Below are positions 58,099 to 64,000 of a DNA stretch of 64,000 nt, piece by piece. Where the stretch lies: NCBI RefSeq assembly GCF_001652725.1, contig NZ_LWHJ01000011.1:124001-188000 (forward strand), in the 5' to 3' direction. Within the stretch, counting starts at the first letter, position 1; each line of letters begins with the position of its first letter. Source of the DNA: Pedobacter psychrophilus. Its GTDB lineage: Bacteria > Bacteroidota > Bacteroidia > Sphingobacteriales > Sphingobacteriaceae. Position numbers and translations under genes: made by a program. A model generated the notes under the pieces. The model was not told where the DNA came from. It ran no database searches and worked only from the letters and a program-made list of their open reading frames with translations.

Positions 58099-58842
58099 TT
58101 ATTTTATTTTCCTCTCTAGGGAAATCATAAATGTAGAAAGTTCTCTTGTAAAATTATCTAAAGTGATTGCTGAATGTTTCAAATAGTTCACTATTTTTTT
58201 TAATTCCTCATGAGAATAATTAGTGCCAGAGTCAAGAAGTGTTGATATACCTAAAATATTTGCAACAGGTTGTCTTACTTTATGAGAAGTAATAAACATC
58301 ATTTCTTCTAGCCCATTAATATACTGTTTTAAATATTCTTCTGTCTTTTTAAGTTCCTCATAAGCTACAGTTAGCTCTTCGGAGCGTTTCACTTTTTCTT
58401 CTTTTTGAAATGCAAGTTACTCATTTGCAAGGATTAGTTCATCTGCTCGGTTTTGTTTTTCATCATTTTGGAAAGCTAGTTCTTTATTTGCGAGGTTTAG
58501 CTCATCTGCTCGATTTTGTTTTTCATTATTTTGAAAAGCCAGTTCCTTATTTGCAAGAACTAGCTCATCTGCTCTGATTTGCTTTTCGTCGTTTTGAAAA
58601 GCCAGTTCTTTATTTGCAAGAATTAACTCTTCTGCCCGGTTTTGTTTTTCATCGTTTTGAAAGGCTAATTCTTTGTTTGCAAGAATTAACTCTTCTGCTC
58701 GTTTTTGTTTTTCTCCATTCTGAAAAATAAAATCTTTTTTGATTATGATGAGTTCGTTAGTAAGTGTTTCTATTTCTACTTTTTGAAACTCAATTTCTCT
58801 TTTTGCAATAATTAATTCTTCAGAATCTTGATGATTTGCCAT
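58099..58842 (-). pseudogene. Coiled-coil repeat / histidine-kinase-like gene interrupted by an in-frame stop
   Basis: Two frames (58417-58842, 141 aa; 58099-58392, 97 aa) are in the same reading frame and separated only by TAA at 58417-58419. In the repeat pattern this codon corresponds to GAA (Glu). Restored, the protein would be about 247 aa: Met start, five 21-residue coiled-coil repeats (RADELILANKELAFQNDEKQ type), then a HisKA-like helix pair with H-box FITSHKVRQPVANILG. No HATPase domain follows, so it may never have been a full kinase. Either a pseudogene or a gene read as two parts with the second from GTG 58392. Confidence 0.8.
58387..58701 (-). repeat. Tandem 63-nt coding repeats
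   Basis: Five units of 21 codons encode the heptad-like coiled coil of the interrupted gene. The units differ by a few substitutions (E/D, I/V/N, N/I), and the fifth contains the stop codon. Length is a multiple of three, so unit gain or loss would preserve the frame. Confidence 0.85.
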
Positions 58843-59101
58843 CTTACAGCTTTTAACTAAGGTTTTAAAACAAAAAAAATTAATCTTAATAATTTAAAAG
58901 CAAGATATTAATTTTTTAAAATAATTACTTAGGGTAATCGGTTTATTATTTTTTGTTTAGAATTCTTTAATTTTATGTGATTAATAGATATTTTAATATT
59001 AGATAAATAGCTATTTATCAGGCTTTTAAGATGTCAAATTTTTCTAAAAAAAGATTAATACTCTCACTTAAATGCTGTTTGGTTTTAAAATCAATCAACA
59101 T

Positions 59102-59482
59102 TTATATTTTAAACTGTTTTGCTTTCAATTCTTCTAAGGTTACGTAAAGTAAAGCATGTTCATGAGTTGCTTCTAAAATAACAGAGGGTGCAAAACCAGC
59201 ATCAAAAGCTTCTTTCCATCTTAAGGCGCATAAGCACCATTTGTCTCCAGCTTTTAAACCCGGAAAATTACTTTCAGGATATGGAGTAATCAAATCATTT
59301 CCTAAAGCTAAAGTGAATTCTAAAAAAGCATCTGACACTACCGCAGCCACAACATGTTTACCAATATCCTGTGGACCAGTACAACAAAAACCATCTCTAT
59401 AAAATCCAGTTAAAGGGTTAGTTCCTGCAATTTGTAATGGAGTTCCTAAAACGTTTTTATCTATGGGATGAGTTTTTGTCAT
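59102..59482 (-). CDS. DUF2237 family protein
   Basis: A 126-aa soluble protein matching DUF2237 almost throughout: NVLGTPLQIAGTNPLTGFYRDGFCCTGPQDIGKH, then AGDKWCLCALRWKEAF and LEATHEHALLYVTLEELK. The conserved Cys residues (CCTGP, CLCALRW) are in place. The family is of unknown function. It stands alone, with AT-rich non-coding DNA on both sides. Confidence 0.92.
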   Translation of the reverse strand: MTKTHPIDKNVLGTPLQIAGTNPLTGFYRDGFCCTGPQDIGKHVVAAVVSDAFLEFTLALGNDLITPYPESNFPGLKAGDKWCLCALRWKEAFDAGFAPSVILEATHEHALLYVTLEELKAKQFKI

Positions 59483-59704
59483 GTCTAAATCTTAAAAATA
59501 TGATTTGGTTGCTAGAATGTTAACGCAATTAATTTGTGAATGTTTAAATTATATTTTCATGATTTGCTCTTAGCATTTAATTTAAAATAACTATTGTCTG
59601 CAAATCAATCAAAATTTTAAAAACAAATCATTATTTGCATGGTATAATTTTTGAAACTAGTTAACAATAAATCTATTCTAAAAATAAGTTCAAAATTTTA
59701 AATA

Positions 59705-60436
59705 ATGATTGTTATCTCTCATCAAAAAGGTTGGAAAATTATCAACCAACGTTCTCATGGTTTGTTAGCAGCCATGTTGGCCTATCAATATGATATCGAT
59801 TTACCAAATGATATTATGGTACCAACAATAATAGCCATTGCAGAACATGATGATGGTGTTGAAGAAACAACAGAAAGTAAAAATCTTACACAAGCCGGCG
59901 CACCACGACATTTTATTGTTAGTGATGGGTCTAAAAAAACAGATTTAAAGCGGCAAATAAATGTGATGGAAATAGCTACTTCAAAAAGTCAGTTAAATGC
60001 TTTGCTCACATCTTTGCATATTGATTTTATATCTGAAGATAATGGCGACAAAAAATTAGAAGCCTTTTTAAAAGAGCAAGGAAAAATCAGAAAAAACATT
60101 CTTAAACATTTAGATATTGATCAAAATTATGCAGATCGTTTATATCGATTTGTAGAGTGGTGCGATGCATTTTCACTTCTTATTTGCATGGATAAAATAC
60201 AACCTGAAGGCAGAAAAATGGAAATATCTAAAAGTCCGGATGGGGATATGAACCAAGTTTCTTATAAAGCAGAAAATGTAATTACAGTATCGCCTTGGGT
60301 ATTTAAAAACGATACTTTCAAAGTATTTTATGAATATAAAATTGTGGAGCAATTAAAGTTTGATTCCATTGAGGAGTTTGACAAAGTTTGTAAAGCTGCA
60401 GAAGTACAAAGAGAAGAATTTATTTTTTCTAAATGA
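59705..60436 (+). CDS. DUF3891-like family protein (second copy)
   Basis: A 243-aa protein with the family layout seen at 3376: an N-terminal strand then QRSHGLLAAMLAYQY, followed by IAIAEHDDGVEE and a later helical region with YRFVEWCDAFSLLICMDKIQP. The His-Asp motif AEHDDG is intact, whereas the first His-Asp pair reads RSHG. Function unknown. It is convergent with the DUF2238 gene. Confidence 0.72.
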   Translation: MIVISHQKGWKIINQRSHGLLAAMLAYQYDIDLPNDIMVPTIIAIAEHDDGVEETTESKNLTQAGAPRHFIVSDGSKKTDLKRQINVMEIATSKSQLNALLTSLHIDFISEDNGDKKLEAFLKEQGKIRKNILKHLDIDQNYADRLYRFVEWCDAFSLLICMDKIQPEGRKMEISKSPDGDMNQVSYKAENVITVSPWVFKNDTFKVFYEYKIVEQLKFDSIEEFDKVCKAAEVQREEFIFSK

Positions 60437-60499
60437 TTTTAGCTCTTGGTAAATGAATTTGAATTGATTTTTAATAATAAATGTTGCTTTTCAATCATT

Positions 60500-61105
60500 T
60501 CAAACGTTTTTTACTTTCAATATTTGCCTATCCTGAATTTTAGATAAAAAAACAACCATACAGATTGCACCAATCATTGCGTAAAGCATGTCGGATTGAG
60601 TATCCCAAACATAACCTTGTGTTCCCAAAAATGATTCTGCAGATTCTCCAGATGCAATGGCAACAAACCATTCTAAAAACTCATAAAATACACTGATGGT
60701 AACACAAGTACAAACGGTTAAAAAAGATAACCAAGCTCCTTTTCTTATAACTTGTTTTCTGATGTACAATTCCCTGGCAATCATAGCTGGGACAAATCCT
60801 TGTATAAAATGTCCAACTTTATCATAGTTATTTCTAGTTTGATGAAATGCTTCTTTAATCCACTCAAATAAAGGAACTTCTGCATAAGTATAATGCCCAC
60901 CAATAAATAAAATATAGCAATGGATTAAAATAAAAACATAGGTTAGGTAAGAAAATTTGAAGCTTTTAAACGTTAAAAGTAGAACGATAAAGCCAATGAT
61001 AGCCGGAAAAACCTCTAATAGCCAAGTGAAATAATCATGAGGGTTTATTGCTGAAACCGCAAGACCAACGAAGAATAATATGATGAGTAAATAGTATTTT
61101 TTCAC
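60500..61105 (-). CDS. DUF2238 (YjdF-like) inner membrane protein
   Basis: A 201-aa polytopic membrane protein with about six helices. Family landmarks: HCYILFIGGHYTYAEVPLFEW, NNYDKVGHFIQGFVPAMIARELYIR, FYEFLEWFVAIASGESAESFLGTQGYVWDTQSDMLYAMIGA. The His and Asp residues in these stretches are conserved and membrane-embedded. Function unknown. It begins 3 nt after the phage-tail-like gene on the same strand, so they are probably co-transcribed. Confidence 0.9.
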   Translation of the reverse strand: MKKYYLLIILFFVGLAVSAINPHDYFTWLLEVFPAIIGFIVLLLTFKSFKFSYLTYVFILIHCYILFIGGHYTYAEVPLFEWIKEAFHQTRNNYDKVGHFIQGFVPAMIARELYIRKQVIRKGAWLSFLTVCTCVTISVFYEFLEWFVAIASGESAESFLGTQGYVWDTQSDMLYAMIGAICMVVFLSKIQDRQILKVKNV

Positions 61106-61108
61106 GGA

Positions 61109-61564
61109 TTATGAGTTGGCTATGGTTATTCCTTCATGTGCAATTTCAATAGTTTCTACGGCTACTTCGTTTCCATCAGATTTCAAATCTGTTCCTGAAA
61201 TTTTTGTTGGCCAAGCATTTAATAAAGTCCATGTCATGGTAGGATTTCCTGTTTGATCTAACAGTTGAATAGTGATGGTTTCTCTTTTCAAAGTATTCAT
61301 AGTAATGCTGTTAAACCAATCAAAAAATTTATTATCTCTCAGAAAGATTCCTTTTTTAAGCGTTACATTTTTATATTTAGCTATTCCAGGCATTTTAACG
61401 GTAGAGAATTGTTTGCTGTTGCCAGCCCGATATTCAATTATTTGAGCTTCTGTTTCTAATCCAGAAACTTCTTGAAATGGTACTACTTGACCGCATATTA
61501 TTACTGAAAAATTAAATTTAGGCAAAGGCCATATTGTATCTTGTGTTGTTCCGTCGTATGGCAT
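61109..61564 (-). CDS. Phage tail tube-like protein (gp19/TIGR02241 type)
   Basis: A 151-aa protein of the family that forms the inner tube of contractile injection systems. Family segments are FNFSVIICGQVVPFQEVSGLETEAQIIEYRAGNS, KYKNVTLKKGIFLRDNKFFDWFNSI and WTLLNAWPTKISGTDLKSDGNEVAVETIEIAHEG. No sheath, baseplate, spike or ATPase gene is next to it in this window. It may be an orphan or a remnant of an injection-system locus. Probably co-transcribed with DUF2238. Confidence 0.85.
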   Translation of the reverse strand: MPYDGTTQDTIWPLPKFNFSVIICGQVVPFQEVSGLETEAQIIEYRAGNSKQFSTVKMPGIAKYKNVTLKKGIFLRDNKFFDWFNSITMNTLKRETITIQLLDQTGNPTMTWTLLNAWPTKISGTDLKSDGNEVAVETIEIAHEGITIANS

Positions 61565-61610
61565 AAATCTAATCTATCATTTAATAAATAAGTTTCATCA
61601 AACAATTAAA

Positions 61611-61727
61611 ATAAAATGAACGGCTTGCTGATTTCTAGTTAAATAACCTCTTCAGACCATTTCTGTCTGTAGTCTTAAGCGTAGCGTGACTACAGATTTA
61701 ATAATATTAGAGAGTTTTCAAACTCTC
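61611..61727. repeat. Repeat region downstream of the RAYT gene, including a copy of its 5' end
   Basis: 61611-61660 matches the first codons of the RAYT gene and the bases beyond (62237-62286) with few differences, in the same orientation. It continues into a 9-bp palindrome TCTGTAGTC (61666-61674) / GACTACAGA (61688-61696) and a second hairpin GAGAGTTT (61710-61717) / AAACTCTC (61720-61727) just past the RAYT stop. The second hairpin may terminate or mark the mobile unit. Confidence 0.75.
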
Positions 61728-61731
61728 GATA

Positions 61732-62286
61732 CTACAAAAAATCAATTTTAAGCAAACCTTGCTCATTTCCATAATAATCAAGTCCGGAAGAAAGTAAATA
61801 ATCTTTTTCCTCTCTAACAAAGCCTGCTCTAATCGGGTTTTGATGGAGATAAGCCATTTTAGAATCAAATATTTTCACATTATCTAATTCAATGGGATGA
61901 TTATTTTGTTGCCAAAATTGAAATTCTTTATTTCTATTGTTATTTTCTCCTGCTTTTTTAAAGATCCAAAGCATCCAGTTTTTTCTGCTTTCAATATTAC
62001 TATTATTTAATTCCTCTAAAATTTTAACTGAAGTAAATTTTTTGAAGTCTCTTAATAAATCCGAAAGTTTGTTTGGCTCTTCTGTAGAGATAATTAAATG
62101 GATATGATTGCTCATTAAACACCAAGCATGAATTTTAAGCCCTTTATTTTTCTGGCAAAATTCTAGACTATTAATTACAATATCGGCATAAACTTTTCTC
62201 GTAAAAATATCAACCCATTGAACCACTGCAAAAGTGATAAAATGAACGGCTTGCTGATTTTTAATTAAATAACCTCTTTCAGACAT
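61732..62286 (-). CDS. REP-associated tyrosine transposase (RAYT, Y1 family)
   Basis: A 184-aa HUH-superfamily single-strand transposase. The metal motif is HIH (61-63) in HAWCLMSNHIHLIIS; the nucleophile is Tyr146 in MAYLHQNPIRAGFV. The length and the NPIRAGFVxxxxDYxxSS ending are typical of RAYTs, which act on REP hairpins rather than on a full insertion sequence. Copies of its 5' end occur on both sides, and hairpins surround it, as expected for the REP substrate. All catalytic residues are intact. Confidence 0.9.
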   Translation of the reverse strand: MSERGYLIKNQQAVHFITFAVVQWVDIFTRKVYADIVINSLEFCQKNKGLKIHAWCLMSNHIHLIISTEEPNKLSDLLRDFKKFTSVKILEELNNSNIESRKNWMLWIFKKAGENNNRNKEFQFWQQNNHPIELDNVKIFDSKMAYLHQNPIRAGFVREEKDYLLSSGLDYYGNEQGLLKIDFL

Positions 62287-62513
62287 TGTGAAGCTAAAAT
62301 AATCTATTTTATCGAGTCTGGAGACTCTTATTTATTTGCTAATCCGTAGAGAACGCTTCGCTAAACTCGACGGACAGTAGAGGCCTGCTGATTTCTAGTT
62401 AAATAACCTCTTTAGACATTGTAAATCTAAAATAATCTATTTTATGAAGTCTGTAGACTCTTATTTATTAACTAATCCATAGTAAACGCTTCGCTAACTC
62501 TACAGACAGTTGG
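62237..62513. repeat. Tandem copies of the RAYT 5' end with attached hairpins
   Basis: Two consecutive copies: one is the genuine RAYT start region (62237-62380) and the other (62384-62513) lacks the first bases but repeats the rest. Both hold a 46-nt block with an AGTCT-nn-AGACT hairpin (62293-62338 and 62425-62469). The second copy forms a longer palindrome GTCTGTAGA (62449-62457) / TCTACAGAC (62499-62507). Confidence 0.75.
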
Positions 62514-62766
62514 TTCTTTGGATGTTAAATAATCATTTACCGCAATTTGTAGAATACAAATGATGCTCATTTTGGATACAAATGATACTCACTGAGTACC
62601 CTCCATTCTCCGATATTAGATTCAACATTTAGTTCTGGCAGTGCTTTTATAAAACTCAGCAATCTTGACTTTTTGTAATAATCATTATTAACCCCTATCG
62701 GGAACCAACAGCCCCTAACCAAGCTGTCCGAAAAGGAATTTTTTATACACCAATTTATAAACTATT
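62287..62766. other. Non-coding region between RAYT and the PL14-like gene
   Basis: About 480 nt. The first half is the repeat array described at 62237-62513. The second half (62514-62766) is AT-rich with two ACAAATGAT.CTCA segments (62556-62573 and 62579-62592) that repeat each other. No ORF or clear promoter box was found in it. Confidence 0.5.
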
Positions 62767-63669
62767 ATGAAACAAAATTTAAAAACCGCTGCAGTAGTAT
62801 GCCTACTAGCTGCCACAGGAACAATGTCTTCTTGCAAAAAAGATGTAAAGGTATTATCAAACGACTCTACAACATCTCCACGAGCTATTTACGACACAAT
62901 TGATGAAAAGTTTAACTCCTTTGCCAATGGGGCCTATTATTATGAAGGATCTTACATTAGTAAATTTGGAAATAATTCAAGCAATAATTGGTTTTATGAT
63001 AGAACCTATATATCTAACCCAACTGGTAATGCCAGTCTTCGCATTAAATTAATGCCTATGGCAACAGAGGGAGCATCAGGTGTTCTCGGAAGAACAAATA
63101 TAATTCCTAGAAACATATATCATGTATCATATCGAGTTAAGTTTAGTGCAAATATGGATCTTGCTGAAGGTGGAAAATTGGGTGTAGGTTTAGGTATGGG
63201 GCCAGTACTATCAGGCGAGAATAATGGTGTTAAGCCAAATGTAAATGGAAGTCAGGGTGGTAGCGCTCGCTTGATGTGGAAGAGAGATGGTGCAAATTGG
63301 AAGCTTAAACCCTATTTGTACTATACTAATATGCCTGTAGATTCTAAAGGTAAATATTATGGTACCAATATCGTTTATACTAATGTCTACCCAAGCTCTG
63401 GTAGTATAAGTCGTGATACTTGGTATACAGTAGATATGACAGCTACAAGCAATACTGGTACAAGTAACAATGGTACTATAAATATAAAAATTAATGGCAC
63501 TACTGTATTATACAACAATCAGATTTATTGGGGCAATAACTCACCCGACCAAAGTAATGGAATTATTAAAGCTGTAATGTTTGATACATTTAGAGGCGGC
63601 AATGATTCTACATGGGAATCAAATTCTAACGATAGTTACATTTATTATGATGATATTATCGTTAATTAA
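62767..63669 (+). CDS. Lipoprotein resembling polysaccharide lyase family 14
   Basis: A 300-aa secreted lipoprotein: signal peptide with MSSC (Cys23). The mature part is beta-rich. The pattern YRVKFSANMDLAEGGKLGVG, SARLMWKRDG, YLYYTNMPVDSKGKYYG, then FDTFRGGNDSTWE and YIYYDDIIVN matches the jelly-roll of PL14-type alginate/glucuronan lyases. Catalytic residues cannot be proven by eye. It lies between REP-like arrays and ends with a hairpin at 63703. Could also be a carbohydrate-binding lectin-like domain. Confidence 0.6.
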   Translation: MKQNLKTAAVVCLLAATGTMSSCKKDVKVLSNDSTTSPRAIYDTIDEKFNSFANGAYYYEGSYISKFGNNSSNNWFYDRTYISNPTGNASLRIKLMPMATEGASGVLGRTNIIPRNIYHVSYRVKFSANMDLAEGGKLGVGLGMGPVLSGENNGVKPNVNGSQGGSARLMWKRDGANWKLKPYLYYTNMPVDSKGKYYGTNIVYTNVYPSSGSISRDTWYTVDMTATSNTGTSNNGTINIKINGTTVLYNNQIYWGNNSPDQSNGIIKAVMFDTFRGGNDSTWESNSNDSYIYYDDIIVN

Positions 63670-63702
63670 ATAGATGAAATTATAAGCGTCAATTAAATAT
63701 AT

Positions 63703-63726
63703 ATCATACGAGTTAGCTCGTATGAT
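63703..63726 (+). terminator. Hairpin after the PL14-like gene
   Basis: A perfect 10-bp stem ATCATACGAG (63703-63712) / CTCGTATGAT (63717-63726) with a 4-nt loop. It is followed by AT-rich DNA without a clear T run, so it may be a stability hairpin or terminator. Confidence 0.6.
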
Positions 63727-63829
63727 AATATATTCTTAAATCTCAATACCATTTATACCTATTTTAATAACCTCACAAAGTCTGGTTAGGTTCTCATTAA
63801 ATCCAAGCTGTTCTTGATGTTAACGTAGC

Positions 63830-63930
63830 GCATCTCGAACTTGTAATGAATTGGATTTTCAATCCATTTTAGAAAAAAGAAATGTGCAGTTGTGGATTGC
63901 AAATCCACTTTATTTTTGAGTTCGAAATGC
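63830..63930. repeat. Nested palindromic array
   Basis: Outer arms GCATCTCGAAC (63830-63840) and GTTCGAAATGC (63920-63930) are complementary with one mismatch. Inside lie two hairpins: TGGATT-TTC-AATCCA (63852-63866) and GTGGATT-GCA-AATCCAC (63892-63908). The two inner hairpins share the GGATT stem, as in paired REP (BIME-like) units. Confidence 0.65.
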
Positions 63931-63954
63931 CCTTCGGAACATACCTGAACAGCA

Positions 63955-64000
63955 GCTAAAATAATCTATTTTATCGAGTCTTGAGACTCTTATTTATTTG
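63955..64000. repeat. Third copy of the RAYT-linked 46-nt block (truncated by window end)
   Basis: Identical to 62293-62338 except for one base, including the hairpin GAGTCT (63976-63981) / AGACTC (63984-63989). The block continues beyond the window end, so its full extent is unknown. Confidence 0.75.

Larger units (their letters stand above)
63670..64000. other. Non-coding repeat-rich window end
   Basis: About 330 nt with no ORF. It holds a hairpin after the lyase-like gene, a nested palindromic array (63830-63930) and another copy of the RAYT-linked block (63955-64000), which runs off the window. Confidence 0.6.

Noticed and set aside
58387-58701. Regularly spaced repeats that could suggest a CRISPR array
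   Set aside because: The 63-nt units are contiguous with no unique spacers and encode a periodic protein sequence.
61681-61731. Possible tRNA or small RNA in the hairpin-rich segment
   Set aside because: The hairpins do not form a cloverleaf and are explained by the RAYT-associated repeats.

Overview
The window comes from a Bacteroidota genome, most likely family Sphingobacteriaceae (Pedobacter-like). The evidence is low GC with strong A/T third-position bias, absence of Shine-Dalgarno sites, promoters of the TAnnTTTG type, a complete alternative complex III (ActABCDEF) fused to an aa3 oxidase operon, a LytS/LytTR two-component pair, and many short palindromic intergenic repeats of the kind common in this phylum. 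The genus is an inference; no rRNA or tRNA gene was seen in the window.

Layout. 0.1-3.2 kb: glnS and ald on the minus strand. 3.4-9.3 kb: a DUF3891 protein, a LiaF-like membrane protein, a DUF4288 protein, a LytS/LytTR pair and ligA. 9.4-14.6 kb: DUF6913-dapA, an AI-2E family permease, an Omp85-type barrel, a deoxyhypusine-synthase-like enzyme and a small membrane protein. 15.0-33.6 kb: the respiratory block actABCDEF-coxB-coxA, hairpin, ctaA-ctaB-two subunit III genes-subunit IV-SCO-DUF420 and small accessory genes, then DUF983, DUF2461 and an OmpA lipoprotein. 33.8-36.2 kb: a pterin operon with an animal-type 6-pyruvoyl-tetrahydropterin synthase, folE, an SDR and a flavin reductase. 36.3-39.7 kb: a TetR-like protein, an ABC1/UbiB kinase and pgk. 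40.1-55.9 kb: the division and cell wall (dcw) cluster mraZ-rsmH-ftsL-ftsI-murE-mraY-murD-ftsW-murG-murC-ftsQ-ftsA-ftsZ, all on the plus strand, with murF and ddl absent. 56.2-64 kb: an accessory region with an MFS transporter, GNAT, a kinase-like gene broken by a stop codon, DUF2237, a second DUF3891 gene, DUF2238, an orphan phage-tail-tube protein, a RAYT transposase with surrounding REP-like repeats, and a lipoprotein resembling PL14 lyases.

How the genes work together. ActABCDEF oxidises menaquinol and passes electrons to the A-type oxidase CoxAB plus subunits III/IV; ctaA and ctaB make its heme A, and the SCO protein probably loads CuA. The dcw cluster makes the meso-DAP peptidoglycan precursor (MurE carries the DNPR motif; dapA is also in the window) and the FtsZ ring. 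MraZ probably represses its own promoter through three phased GTGGG boxes.

The observations most worth following up are: the BH4-type operon whose SDR lacks its catalytic tyrosine; a cluster of DnaA-box-like sites between ftsA and ftsZ; a palindromic repeat inserted into and translated as the start of murD; the RAYT gene whose own 5' end is copied on both sides; and a coiled-coil kinase-like gene split by a single nonsense codon.
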